From NCBI GenBank assembly GCA_038277395.1, contig CM076194.1, positions 115,163,209 through 115,227,208 of the forward strand: a stretch of DNA of 64,000 nucleotides, in the 5' to 3' direction. Below the pieces are notes generated by a model, which made no database searches, had not been told where the DNA came from, and saw only the letters and a list, made by a program, of their open reading frames with translations. This document shows, in pieces, positions 23,859-35,625 of this stretch. The position numbers were made by a program, and so were the translations under genes. This DNA comes from Dryocosmus kuriphilus (taxonomy: Eukaryota > Arthropoda > Insecta > Hymenoptera > Cynipidae). Within the stretch, counting starts at the first letter, position 1. Each line of letters begins with the position of its first letter.

Positions 23859-24955
23859 TACCTACAAAAATGGAGGTGTTTTCTCATGTAATTTTTCGCG
23901 CTGAATCAGAATCTAGTAGCAGAATTTATCTAGCACGTCAGGGAAGTACCGGAAAGTACAAAAAAGGCCGTTTTTTGGTATATTCAGATGAAAATAACTT
24001 CGAAACGCGAAGATATTCGTAAATTTCGCCAACAGATTTGATACCTGTGAAGTTCCACCCCCACTATTAAAAATTCAAATTTTTTTTAGAGTTCTGAGTT
24101 CCTCTTCAATAGGTCTAGAGTTCCTGATAGGTTTTAGAAATAGTTCTGACATTTGAAGGGTAAAAATGTCAATTTTTAAAAATGGGGGGCTAATTTCACG
24201 CTCCCCCTCACTTTTGAAAAAGTGAATTTTTTTCGGAGTTCTAAGTAGAATTAGCATAGTTCTAGAGTTCCTGATGCTTTTCAAAAATAGTTCCGGCGAA
24301 ACTACCCCAAAAAAAAATTTTTGAAAAAAATACATATCCCCCACTTTTTCAAAAACTAATGTTTCTTCGCGCCATTTTTTCTACTTTAAAGAGTTCTAGA
24401 GTTCTACAAAAAAGAAATTTCGAAAAATCCAAAAAATTACAGCATTTTGAAGATTATAATATCATATGGGAAATTTTTCTTCAAAAGTTCCAGGAGTTCT
24501 GCTGAGAGTTCTGTTCCTCCCCCAAACAGTTCTATCGAAAAGTCCTATACCATTTTTCGATCAACTCAAAAACCAAAAAGCTGCGGGACTCAGTTACCAA
24601 AAAATTTCGAATTTCAAAATTTTGAGAGTTCCGGGAGTTCTGATGAGAGTTCTGTTCCTCCCCCAAAGAGTTCTATCGAAAAGTCCTATACCATTTTTCG
24701 ATCAATTCAAAAACCAAAAAGCTACGGGACTCTAAAGTTACCAAAAAATTTCGAATTTCAAAATTTTGAGAGTTCCGGGAGTTCTGATGATATATTATTG
24801 TTAGTATTATGTTGTTACACATTTTTTTATTATTTAAGGAGAATGATATTTTTTTTAATACCAAAAATTATTTTTAAAAGTGACTTAATAGTTTGTACAA
24901 TATTAATTGTATATAAAAAATATATAAAATATATATTATACAAAAATAGAACATA

Positions 24956-25837
24956 CCAGGTGTGGCGGTTAATAATTCTTAATTTTTTTGTAAAAGAAAA
25001 CATCATTCAGGAGAAAAGTGGAAAAATCGTTTATTCAAAGTATTCTCCAAATACACATTTTGTCCACCTATCTGGCAAGTCGTGGATACCCTTCCAAAAA
25101 AAATGTTCATCCTTTTGAGGCGATCCATTCGGCAAGCCATTTTTCGACATCTTCATAGTTCTTGAAGCTTTGCATAGAGAGCGCGTGGGCCATCGATGAA
25201 AACAGATGGTAATCGGATGGGGCCAAGTCCGGTGAGTATGGCGGGTTTCCCAGCCAAACGTAGAAATGGTTTCTTTAACCGCTTTCGCTGTGTGTGCGGG
25301 GGCGTTGTCGTGCTGTAAAATCACCTTCGCGTGCCTTGAAGTCCATTCCGGTCGCTTTTCGTATGCAAGCTTCAATTTGACCATTTGTTCACGGTAGCGA
25401 CCAACGTTTAACCTCTCTGCCATTTGTCGTTGAGTTTGCGTGTCGTCTTCGTCCAATAATGCTTGCAAACATCCTCAAAACCTGGACGTTCTTTGTCTTT
25501 CAAATCAAAATCTCCATTTTTAAAACGTCTAAACCACCGCACGCAAGCGTCTTGCGTTGGGACATTATCAATAAGTTTCTACTAAAAAACTCGCGTTTTT
25601 CTTTTGGTTAAACAAAATAGCAACACGTGCCGCAAATGCTCTTTATTCGGCTCATAACCTGTCATTTTCAAAGCACGAAACAATACTGATAAACTGATTC
25701 GAAACAGTCCAAACTGCTACGTTGTTTTGGTGAGCACCGACAGCAATAAAATGACATAAGCCATACGACTGCAAAGCGGAACCAACAGGCAGCGCCACCT
25801 CTGAGCTAAATTAAGAATTATTAACCGCCACACCTGG
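24956..25837 (-). mobile_element. Internally deleted mariner
   Basis: The 882-bp element is flanked by TA (24954-24955 and 25838-25839). Its 30-bp ends, starting CCAGGTGTGGCGGTTAAT, are exact inverted repeats. Intact relatives are about 1.3 kb, so roughly a third is missing. Confidence 0.93.
25031..25665 (-). pseudogene. mariner transposase, internal deletion and stops
   Basis: The start is at 25665 (MTGYEPNKEHLRHVLLF). The N-terminal DNA-binding part (VRWFRRFKNGDFDLKDKERPG) is followed by frameshifts and two stops. After AERLNVG the frame jumps to KLAYEKRPEW, so the segment holding the first catalytic Asp is deleted. The second Asp remains in LQHDNAPAHT, and the C-terminus keeps HDLPDRWTKC. 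It cannot encode an active enzyme. Confidence 0.9.
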
Positions 25838-27706
25838 TATATGTTAAAAGTATTAGAAGTTGTGAAATAAAAAAATAAAGCTCAGTACGAATAGTACAAA
25901 ATTGATAAATAAAAGTATATTGGAAAAAAGGAATTATTGCAAGCTGAAAATTATTATTTTACAAACTATTAAGTCAGTTTAAAAAATAATGTTTGGTATT
26001 GAAAAAAATATCATTCTCTTTAAATAATAAAACAATGTGTAATAACATAATACTAACAATAATATATCATCAGAACTCCCGGAACTCTCAAAATTTTGAA
26101 ATTCGAAATTTTTTGGTAACTTTAGAGTCCCGTAGCTTTTTGGTTTTTGAGTTGATCGAAAAATGGTATAGGACTTTTCGATAGAACTCTTTGGGGGAGG
26201 AACAGAACTCTCAGCAGAACTCCTGGAACTTTTGAAGAAAAATTTGCCATATGATATTATAATCTTCAAAATGCTGTAATTTTTTGGATTTTGAATTTTT
26301 CGAAATTTCTTTTTTGTAGAACTCTAGAACTCTTTAAAGTAGAAAAAATGGCGCGAAGAAACAATAGTTTTTGAAAAAGTGGGGGATATGTATTTTTTTC
26401 AAAAATTTTTTTTTGGGGTAATTTCGCCGGAACTATTTTTGAAAAGCATCAGGAACTCTAGAACTATGCTAATTCTACTCAGAACTTCGAAAAAAAATTC
26501 ACTTTTTCAGAAGTGAGGGGGAGCGTGAAGTTCGCCCCCCCCCCCATTTTTAAAAATTGACGTTTTTACCCTTCAAAGGTCAGAACTATTTCTAAAACCT
26601 ATCAGGAACTTTAGAATTATTGAAGAGGAACTCAGAACTCTAAAAAAAAAATTGAATTTTTAATAGTGGGGGTGGAACTTCACATCCATACAGATTTGGA
26701 TTTCTCAACGTAATTTTTCGCGCTGAATCGGATTCTAGTAGCAGAATTTGTCTAGCACGTCAGGGAAGTACCTGAAAGTACAAAAAAGGCCGTTTTTTGG
26801 TATATTCAGATGAAAATAACTTCGAAACGCGAAGATATTCGTAAATTTCGCCAAAATATTTGGATTGCTCAACGTAATTTTTCGCGCTGAATCGGAATCT
26901 AGTAGCAGAATTTGCCTAGCACGTCAGGGAAGTACCTGAAAGTACAAAAAGGCCGTTTTTCGGTATATTCAGATGAAAATAACTTCGAAATCGAAGATAT
27001 TCGTAAATTTCGCCAACAGATTTGGATTCCTCATGAAAAAATGTACGGAAATGCACATATATGTTTTCTGATATGGTCAAATATTTACAATTGTAGGACC
27101 TTTTATATCAACAAATTACATTTTCTGAGGTACCATAGTACCAAACGTTTCACCAGACCGATTTCCTCAGAAATCTCTATCAAGGGGTTTTTCGGGTTGC
27201 TGATTACGAATTTGGAGTCAGAATTTAAATTTTTAAAATGGCAGATCAAAAATAAAAAAATCGTTATAAATTATTTATTATTTTATTACGAATTTTTTTT
27301 GGTTCGCCATATTGATTCTACATTTTTTAAATTTAAGTTCTGACGCCAAATTCGTAATCAGCGACCCGAAAAACCCTTTGATAGAGAGTTCTGAGAAAAT
27401 CGGTCTGATAAAACGTTTGGTGATTAGGTACCTCAGAAAATGGAATTTGTTGATATAAAAGGTACTACAGTTGTAAATATTTGACCATATCAGAAATCAT
27501 GTACTATGTGTGTGCATTTCCGTACATTTTTTCATGAGGAATCCGAATCTGTTGGCCAAATTGACGAATATATTCGCGTTTAGAAGTTATTTTCAAAACT
27601 TAAGGACTTAAATATATATAATGATGTTAGATGTATTGATTAGGTAGGAATATATATATATAGATGTTGCAGTGTCGATTTACTGATCATATAATTAGTT
27701 TATTGT

Positions 27707-27745
27707 TGTACAAGCTTTCGCTCTCCGAAGGAGGGCCTCTTCAGG
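27707..27745 (-). ncRNA. Hammerhead-like motif of a Penelope-type repeat
   Basis: Read on the minus strand: CCTGAAGAGG, then a hairpin (CTCCTTCGGAG core), then GCGAAAGCTTGTAC. The order CUGANGA, stem II, GAAA, very short stem III, GUA fits the minimal hammerheads known from Penelope-like element terminal repeats. The U of the usual CUGAUGA is A here. No Penelope coding sequence is recognisable next to it. Confidence 0.45.
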
Positions 27746-28206
27746 TATATAAATAACGACGCATGTTTCGGAGTAGTAGTACGTACAAGATTGAAGTCTT
27801 CTTCGGTTTTTGGTTTTTTAAAAAATTATGAGATAAATTGTCATATTTAGTATAATTACACGACTGTTGTGCTTAATATGTGGATAATTGATATTTTTGA
27901 CGGACAGAAACATTGACGTGCCATGATGTTCAGGCGACGTCCACAAGAAAGGACTAAAAATAAGGATTTAAATTGATTTGTTAAACAAAAAAAAATTACA
28001 TGTAAGACCTGAAAAGATAAGACGCAGCAAAAGTAAGCCCAGATTTTTTCTCTGCGCATTTCATTGAATATCTCGGTTCGACTCCAAATTTGAAGCTGAC
28101 ATGTTTCTTCATCAGGACGACAATAAGGAAACCAAGCCTACCTTGTCACGCTATCACACGTCTGTCAAGTTCGCACTCGTGAGACTCAAATTCTTTCAGT
28201 TTTGAG
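27746..28206. other. Spacer
   Basis: No gene. A TGTTTCTTCATCAGGA phrase at 28101-28116 is the reverse of sequences at 11720 and 11886. Confidence 0.4.
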
Positions 28207-28592
28207 CAGTGGTGTTTAAAAATAATTGGACTCGAAATTCGACTTTTGTACTTTAGTCGGTCAAATGTCAAACTTTTGAAACCGTTTGAAGCTGAGATTG
28301 ACTTTTTCGGTTTGATACGAGCTTAGCGCGTGTTTCAATATCAACTTTTCGACATTCGATCCAAACTGAGATAGAATTTTTCTAATCCAATTCAACCATG
28401 TTTGAATGTGAAATGGAAAGTCGAATTTCTGATCGAATCGGATTGAATTGAAAAATTCTATCGCGAACAAGCGCTGGTTCGTATCGAACCGAAAAAGTCA
28501 ATTTCAGCTTAGATCGATTTTGAAAATTTGGCAGTTGACCGAGTAACGTTCAAGAATCGAATTTCGAGTCGAATTATTTTTGCACACCACTG
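28207..28592. mobile_element. hAT-like MITE
   Basis: The ends are CAGTGGTGT and ACACCACTG. Inverted arms of about 115 bp match at roughly 80% (shared ACTCGAAATTCGA and TTGACTTTTTCGGTT). The CAGNGGTGT end type is common for hAT elements, but no clear 8-bp duplication survives. Confidence 0.7.
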
Positions 28593-29499
28593 ATTTTTTT
28601 TCATTGCTGCGAGCACGTTGATGAAGATCCGCTTCCTTCATTTTTGTATCAATCAACAAAAAGTGATTTTTAATTGAATATTAATTATTACTTTTTCTTT
28701 GCTGATGAATATCTTATTGAAAGCAGCGGTAGACATTTTTAAAAATAAATTTTTTATGTCTTGATTGTATCTGCGAGAGAGTATGAATCCAACATTTATC
28801 GCCCTTTTACAGGTCACGTAGAACAAGTATTCGCCTTCGTTGGGAGAGGCTGTAATGGCTCTTGAAATAATTCAAGAGGAGCATCTGGAAGACGAGGAAC
28901 CCGTCGAAGGCCCTCAATTACTTATCTCCCTCCGCTGTGGATGCTTAAAAAACATAATTAAGTGATCTTAACTTTGAAATAATTTTTTTTCTAGGCCCCT
29001 TAGTTTTTTCTGACGACTCAAAAGCTTATGTATTAAAAGCAAAAAATTAAGAAGTTTTAGATATAATTCAGGGAGTCACATATATGGAATTTTGAATGTT
29101 GAGACCTGACTTTTTTAAAAACCATATATCTCTGAAACTATTGATTGAATTTGAATTATTTTTGTACGCTTACGTAGAATTTACAAGACTTTTTAATGAT
29201 AGTTGAAGAAACACATTTCAAAAGGGAGCCCAACAAAAAAACAAACGAAAACTTAATTTAATTTTTCTCTGAAAATTTTTACTGCGTACGGCCGTATGTA
29301 CAGCCTCACTATCCACGCGCAACGATCGGCATAGTCGAAATAACTTTTAGAACGCATTTCTTAACCGGTTTTGGATTTTGTTTCTTAGAAAAATTCAGAA
29401 TAATATTTAAAATTGATATGTGCAAGCCGTTTTTTGAATCTTTGTTATTTAAACTTTTATGGTAATGTTTATAGAGAAAAATATTGATTCTTTCTTTAT
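28593..29499. other. Spacer with a 36-codon open frame
   Basis: A short frame at 28855-28965 (+), MALEIIQEEHLEDEE..., follows a TTTTACAG that could be a splice acceptor. It might be a fragment of an exon, but nothing identifies it. The rest shows no gene. Confidence 0.3.
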
Positions 29500-30757
29500 T
29501 ACATTCTCATCAGAGAAGGTATTATTAGATTTATGTAAAATTTGACTTTCGCGGATTTCATGAAATCTCCAAGTTTTGAGGCCTCCTGAATCCGAAAAAA
29601 AAAAAACGGGTTTTACGACGGTGTCTGTCTGTCTGTCTGTTGTCGTCGCCGTCGTCGTCGTTGTCGTTGTCGTTGTCGTAGTTGGAGTCTGTTCCCAGGA
29701 AAACTTTCGAAGGACTAATCGGATTGGATTGCTCATTGGTACACTTCTTTAAGGGGTAAAAAGAAAGGACGAGTTCGTTAACCAGCGGTTTTTGACCAAC
29801 GGTTTTTGACCAACGGTTATGGTTTTTATCCATCAAAAACGGTTTTCACAAAATCAAAAAGTCCATTTTCCGGCTAAACTGTGCGAGATACAGAAAATAT
29901 GTATATTACCAAAATTGTTTATCTTAAAAAAATCTACAAATTTTGTCTTAACCGTTTTTTTGATAAAGCGCACGGTTTTTGTTTTAATCGAAGAAATGTT
30001 ATTGAACATAAAAAACTGTGGCTTCCCGACAAAATATTTCAGATACGAAAAAAAAAATGATAGTGAACAAAATTGTTCAATTAAAAAATATCTACAAAAT
30101 TTGATTTAACTATTTTAAGTTAAAATGCACGGTTTTGGTTTTAATCGAGAAAACGCTATTAAAAAATCGAAAATTCAAATTTCCCGCCAAAATATGCAAG
30201 ATACAAAAGAAATGATAATAAACAAAGTTGTTCACCTCAAAAAGATCTACAAATTTGCTCTCTATCATTTTTTTTAACAGACGCGTAGTTTTTGAGTTAT
30301 TCGTGAAATATGTTATGAAATATAAAGGAAACCACTTTTCAGCAAAACTATGCACGATATGAGAAAATATTAACAAGCAGAATTGTTCACCTTGGAAAGA
30401 GCTACAAAATTTATTTATAAGACTTATCGTTTCACTTTTAAGAATCGAAATTCTGCATTGTGAAAATTTGGAAAATCACAGAAAAACTTTACCAAGCTAC
30501 AATGTATTTAAAAAAAATGTAATTATCGAGCGCGAAGCACGAGTGTCATGATGAGAATGCATTCCTTAAGTGCGATAGAGCCTTAAGTAAAATAATTTCT
30601 TTTGTAATTTTTAATTTAAAGGTTTTATACGATCCATAAACACCGAACGCGTAGCGCGAGGTGAATAATCTATCGAGCGCGAAGCGCGAGTGCCATAAAT
30701 AATGTATCGAGCGTGAAACGCGCAATGAGAATGTTCCCGCGAAGCGGGCAGATTTTT
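29500..30757 (+). repeat. 1.25-kb non-coding repeat, copy A
   Basis: Starts TACATTCTCATCAGAGAAGG and ends with a hairpin (CCCGCGAAGCGGG) and AGATTTTTT. In order it has: a TTTCGCGGATTTCATGAAAT block, a GTC/GTT-rich minisatellite (29621-29680), AACTTTCGAAGGACTAATCG, four or more ~100-bp modules beginning near AAAATTGTTCA, then palindromic GAGCGCGAAGCGCGAG motifs near the end. No coding frame runs through it. Four more copies lie at 35626, 36163, 36957 and, inverted, 62130. Confidence 0.85.
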
Positions 30758-31061
30758 TTTTTCTTTGTCTTTTTGTGAATATTTTTTTTAGGCTGAGTAT
30801 CGAGCTGCTTATCTCTTGGATTGAATGCGCAGGGTTGTGTGGAAGAAAAAAATTGTTGATTCATTTTGCTAATTATTTTAAACTATAAACTAATTATAAT
30901 TAGAAATAGCGAACATAATGAGTTCGTTTTAAAGTCAAATAATATTTCGGTGATAAAATTAACTTGCTTTTATCGACAAGGCGGTACTTGATCATGATAC
31001 TATTTGTTTAGTTGTTTGTTTATAAAATTAACAAATAATATCAAGCGAGACATAAACATCA
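30758..31061. other. Spacer
   Basis: AT-rich with nothing recognisable. Confidence 0.4.
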
Positions 31062-31209
31062 GTACTGGCGTGCAAAACAAGAAAGCGATAAATACATTTG
31101 GGATTTGTTATCTGATTCGCAATTGTTTTCCATTATATTGGAAAAAAATGTGAGTCGAAGGTACAAATCTCAAATGTAGTTAGCGCTTTCTTGTTTTGCA
31201 CGGCAGAGT
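31062..31209. mobile_element. 148-bp MITE
   Basis: Inverted ends share GTGCAAAACAAGAAAGCG (31070-31087 and reversed to 31201), and a second pairing, ACAAATCTCAAATGTA, lies inside. It is non-coding. Confidence 0.7.
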
Positions 31210-33004
31210 AGTAACATCATTTAAGGGGAATTCAAAGAAAAACCGATTTCTCTATCCTTTAAAAAATCCACACTCGCATTTGTTTATAAAATTAATTTTT
31301 AATATCTAATAGGAAATTTTAATTAATAAACATAATTCGAAACGTAAATTGTGGAGAAATAAGAAAAATAGATTTTTCTCTATCTAGGTATATTTGCTTA
31401 TATAATTTGTTTATAAAATTAAGAAATAATCTCGAATAACATATTTTTATGATCAACTACACCTAGTTGATAAAAGCAAGTAATTTTATCGTTGAAGCTT
31501 AGTTTAAAAAGGGACATTCCACCATTTTCACTATTTGTTATTATAATTTATTTATAACATTTAATATTACTAGTCAACAATTTTCGTATTTCTATTCTTT
31601 GAAGAATTTTCATGAGTTATTAAAAGTATTGCCTACACTTTATCAGGTATAAATTTTGAAGTTTTGGACGGAATTTACAAAAATGTGTTTTTTTTCCATG
31701 CCCTTCTTATAGTAAACATCAGGGGGTGGGGAACGCCTCTTAATATTGTCTAAAAAAAAATACTTGGTCACTTTTTGGAAAGCAAAAAGAATTAGGGGCC
31801 GGGGGGGGGGAAGCCGTAAAAAGATCGAAACTTTTGGTTTTTTGCTCACCCTAACGTGGTGCACTATATGCAGCTACAGAAATTCACGCACATTTACATA
31901 ATAATTAATGTAATATACTTTAAATTTAATGTACGTAGATGGAAAAAACCTGCCAATACATAGGTATATAAAAAATGACTGAATTTTCATGTCTTTTTTA
32001 AAAGTGTTTTTGATACTTTGCTTACTCTTGATTTGATTTCGAGTCTGCTCTCTTGATCGTTACAAAAATTATATTAATTTTACTAGGAAAACTCGAAGTG
32101 GTTGTTATATAAGTTTACGAGAAAAAGTAAGGTTATAAAATCTGTTCAACTAACTAAATACTCTGTTTTATTTTTATTTATTATTTATATATTTTTTTTA
32201 TTTATTTATTATTATTATATATTTTATATTATTTTATGGCTGTTTGAACTTTACCTTCACATAAGTAAACCGTAAGTGTATTTTAGATGGCCATAAAATA
32301 AAGACAGGGGCAAGAAAAGCCGAAAAGGTCGTAAGCGTGATTAATTTCCCTACTTGTTCAGCGGAGTCATCTTCTGATTAAGTATCATTAGTAAAAAATG
32401 TCTTACTGAAGTTTCACCGGGTCTCAGTTTGACAAGATCATATATCATAAAACAATTATCTATAGTTCTATAATTTATACTGTGTAATGTATATAAACTA
32501 ATATATACATATATAAATTCTAGTGCTATTTAGTTCCAAACGAAATTCTGAGTGACTCTTTTGTGTATATCTAATTTACATATACTTAGAACGTTTCAAA
32601 GGACCCTACATAATAATATATAATTATTATACCATTAAGTCATATCCCTTTCGGGGTGAGCGTAACTCTTTCCGTTCTAGCCTCGTTACATTACCAGAGA
32701 TTAAGGAATTTATATGATAACAGTAAGGATATGATGCGTGAAGGGATAGATTTTAGATCAATCCAGAAGTCGAACACTGCTGATTCAAACAACATACTTC
32801 TCCCACAACACCGTTCCGATCCAGGTCGCTGATCAATCTCTCTCATCTCTGGTGGACAGCTTCACAAAGTCATATGAGGATCCGTGCGCTTTATCCAAAC
32901 CATATTCACTAATTGTAAGTAAAGATTTCCATGAGGGTCCATGAGTTTCCAATTTCTTATAAACAATTTTTCGCCACGCATCCCTATCCTGAAATTTATC
33001 TTTT
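31210..33004. other. Spacer
   Basis: AT-rich. It contains a G10 run at 31801-31810 and a T/A low-complexity stretch at 32160-32235. No gene seen. Confidence 0.4.
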
Positions 33005-33370
33005 CAGGGTGGCAACTTCACCGGGAAACCGGGAATTGACCGGGGAAAAAACCGGGAATTTTGTGGGAATTTATTATTTTTTTAACCGGAAATTCTATCA
33101 AAAAACAGGGAATTTCAATTTTAAAATACATCTATCTATTATGAGAGAAAGTATTTTTATTGTTCCATTTAAAAAAATATTTTTTGCAATTTTTTGCTCT
33201 ATTGCGTTGCGGGATGTTTAGAATGAACGTCCTGAATTGAAATAAACCTTTCCGCTTTGCGGGAAATATAAAAAGGTTACTCTTAGATGACCGGGAAAAT
33301 TGAAAAAGTTGATCTGGAAAATTCGAGAAATGATCGGGAATTTGAAATCGACCGCCGAATCGCCACCCTG
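33005..33370. mobile_element. MITE with CAGGGTGGC ends
   Basis: Starts CAGGGTGGCAACTTCACC and ends CGCCACCCTG. CCGGGAAxTTxxAAT-like phrases recur through it. CTTTT flanks both ends (33000-33004 and 33371-33375). The end sequence resembles widespread hAT-type MITEs, but the duplication looks like 5 bp rather than 8. Confidence 0.65.
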
Positions 33371-33768
33371 CTTTTGCTTTCTATATATACACGAAAAGAG
33401 CACTGTAGTTGACACAACCGTAGATATGGTTTGTTCAACCATAGTATATTAAAAATGTGGGGCAGCCATATATATGGTTCCTGGAACCATAGTGTAATGC
33501 TAACTGTATTTAGGTGCTTTAAGAAAGTGAAATGGGTTGAGCGGACTATATATAGGAATGGTTGTGGTGACCATGGTTGTGCAGACCATATCAATGGATG
33601 TCACAGCCAAGCAATTTTGCTACCAAAAAAAAGCGTATGTCCGGCACTTCAACATAGACTTGTTTCATCAATATTTTAATTTGTGAGTTGCAACTATGTT
33701 ATATTGCTGGAGTGTTCAAATTCTATGACTAACAGACCCATTTAGCATTGTTTCTCCAGTCTTACAAG

Positions 33769-34141
33769 GAAGGTATCCCAGGTATGTCTCGCCGATTTTG
33801 GTGAAATTTGGTATGCTCTAGAGAAAAAAAAAATAAGAGACAGGTATTTTTTTTATCGGCTAATAAACGTATTTAGGGGGTGAAAACCACCTCTAAAGTT
33901 CACCCCCAAAAACGGTTTTTTTTCTAAATATCTCGGCTTCAAGTCAATATTTCTCGATGAAACAAAATGGAGATTATTTCTTATGAATAGAATGAGTGTT
34001 TTGGGGGTGAACTTTAGGGGTGATTTTCGCCCCTAAATACGTTTATTAGCCGATAAAATAAATACGTGTCTCTTATTCTTTTATACTCTAAAACATACCA
34101 AAATTTCATAAAAATAGGCGAGACACACCTGGGATACCTTC
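33769..34141. mobile_element. Nested 373-bp MITE
   Basis: The inverted arms start GAAGGTATCCCAGGTATG and reach almost to the centre. CTAAATACGTTTATTAGCCG and its reverse are shared. It is non-coding. Confidence 0.75.
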
Positions 34142-34522
34142 TGTTAGATATTTGATGCGCTGCGCTGTTAAGTCGGTCAACTATTTCGGCCTATACAAAA
34201 GAATTAGTACATTAAATAGGAGACTCCCTACAATTTTTTATTATTTCCGATGGAATTCACCAAAGGCTTAAAGAAGACAGCTTATTCTGCACTAAACATA
34301 TATTTTGGGTTCCGGCTTTGAGCCTATTAATATCTTCTGTCCCATTCTTTAATTTGAAAATTCAAAAATTTTAAAAATTCCAAAAAAATTCTTATTGTTT
34401 CTGAAATTATGGAGAATTTTTAACTTGTACAGTTCTTGCTAGTTTTATTATTAAAATGTTTCTTACAGGGGATGAATTTTAATGTAGAAGATGCAAAGAA
34501 GAAGAACCGTCTTAAGTCTCGC

Positions 34523-34549
34523 GGGGGGGGGGGGGGGGGGGGGGGGGGG
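34523..34549. repeat. G27 homopolymer
   Basis: An unbroken run of 27 G, followed by scattered G-rich sequence to 34635. Confidence 0.9.
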
Positions 34550-35071
34550 TCAGTTTACATGTTTTTATGGAATTAATAAATTTTTATTATTTAAAATTGA
34601 GTTATCACATGATATTCGAGGGGGGATGGGGGGTCAAAGAAAAAATCATGTTCGATCACGTGAGGGCGTAGGGAGTTAAAAATTCTGAAAAATCAATCAC
34701 GAGATTTATGGACGGCCCCTATGACCCTGCATTATTGCTCTGTGCGGAAGAATGATGGTGGAGGGGGACGAGTAACAAAAACGTGTCGCACGGAAATTCA
34801 AATTTTTAACTTTGCTAGGGTTGATCCAGCAATATTCTATGTTTAAGTGGGCCGTAGCGGAAACGGAGCAATATCTTGTGTGTGTGAGACAACCACAGCT
34901 ATGGTTGACGCAACCATATCGCCTCCAACCAGCTCCTATGGTCAGAACAACCATTCCATTGCTTGACTCTGTCATTTTATAGGTTCGTCCACCTGTAACC
35001 ATGGATTTCCCAACAATATAATTCGCAGCAGTGTTCGAATAATTGCACCAACCATTGTTGTTCTTTCCGTG

Positions 35072-35625
35072 TATAAAGGGATTACTTGTATTGAGAAAAA
35101 CCTTCTTTAAAAGCACACCGTTTATTCACAAGACGCGTACTTTCAGGTAACGATTTATCGCGATGAGAGATGTAACGTAATTGTGACTAGACTGTTCTCT
35201 ACAGCTGACCGAGTAGTATCCATCTGACGAAAGGAGACGAACCCGGGTACGTGCGTATGAGTGCATCTGAAGTGGCACGCTTCGTGAGCTTGTGCTTACG
35301 GCCACATGCAAGATCTTGTATTCCTATGGCGGCTCTTTATATATTTTCGTTTAAGAGGCTCATTCACTCACATATTCTCACCATTCTTTCCTCGTTCTAC
35401 CTCTCGATACGTTATCATTCACTTTATCTAAATACACTTGATTTGTTAAGCGTCAATACAGATAAAAATTGAATTTTGTGTTTTGAAGAATTAAACTTCA
35501 ATTGAAGTCATTTGCAACTTTAATGGATTAACCAGGGATAAACTTTCATCAACTAGCCATATCGACTTAAGCTTTTAAATTAACAACTTCTGTGAATTAC
35601 TTACTTTGAAATCCTTGCATATTTT
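35072..35625. other. Spacer
   Basis: No gene. It is somewhat more GC-balanced at 35150-35330, with no motif recognised. Confidence 0.4.

Larger units (their letters stand above)
24041..26689. mobile_element. Long-TIR element with 9-bp target duplication
   Basis: Outer arms of about 750-900 bp (about 24041-24893 and 25960-26689) are inverted repeats, both carrying TGTGAAGTTCCACCCCCAC near the tip. ACAGATTTG flanks both sides (24032-24040 and 26690-26698), and the uninterrupted site is seen in the neighbouring foldback units. A 9-bp duplication with very long inverted ends resembles Mutator-like elements (inference). The left arm has two copies of a ~140-bp block starting GAGTTCTGTTCCTCCCCCAA; the right arm has one. 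No transposase of its own remains; the middle is taken by a mariner. Confidence 0.75.
23861..27600. mobile_element. Foldback element, copy 2, split by nested insertions
   Basis: The family of 1685-2557 resumes here. The left arm piece is 23861-24040; after the insert (24041-26689) come a second left-arm start (about 26700-26865) and a third (about 26866-27290), then the right arm (about 27310-27600). Each left-arm unit repeats TTTTTCGCGCTGAATC, GCACGTCAGGGAAGTACC and TATTCAGATGAAA, so the first ~165 bp are tandemly repeated. Right-arm identity to copy 1 is clear at GCGACCCGAAAAACCC. It ends abruptly near 27600. Confidence 0.75.
33390..35071. mobile_element. 1.7-kb TIR element with paired ATGGTT/AACCAT dyads
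   Basis: The ends are CACGAAAAGAGCA (33390) and, reversed, CACGGAAAGAACA (35071), with TATA outside each. Both ends carry 17-bp dyads of the form ATGGTY-N5-RACCAT: 33426, 33475, 33558, 33573 on the left and 34901, 34938 on the right. A separate MITE (33769-34141) and a G27 tract (34523-34549) lie inside. No transposase is seen. The dyads look like subterminal protein-binding sites. Confidence 0.55.

Noticed and set aside
24447..25118. A 223-codon plus-strand frame with SSGSSDESSVPPP repeats
   Set aside because: It is the translation of a tandem block in the inverted arm of a transposon. The other arm gives the same peptide on the opposite strand. No real protein is indicated.
29449..29836. 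Minus-strand frames rich in Thr or Asp
   Set aside because: They only translate the GTC/GTT minisatellite of the 1.25-kb repeat.
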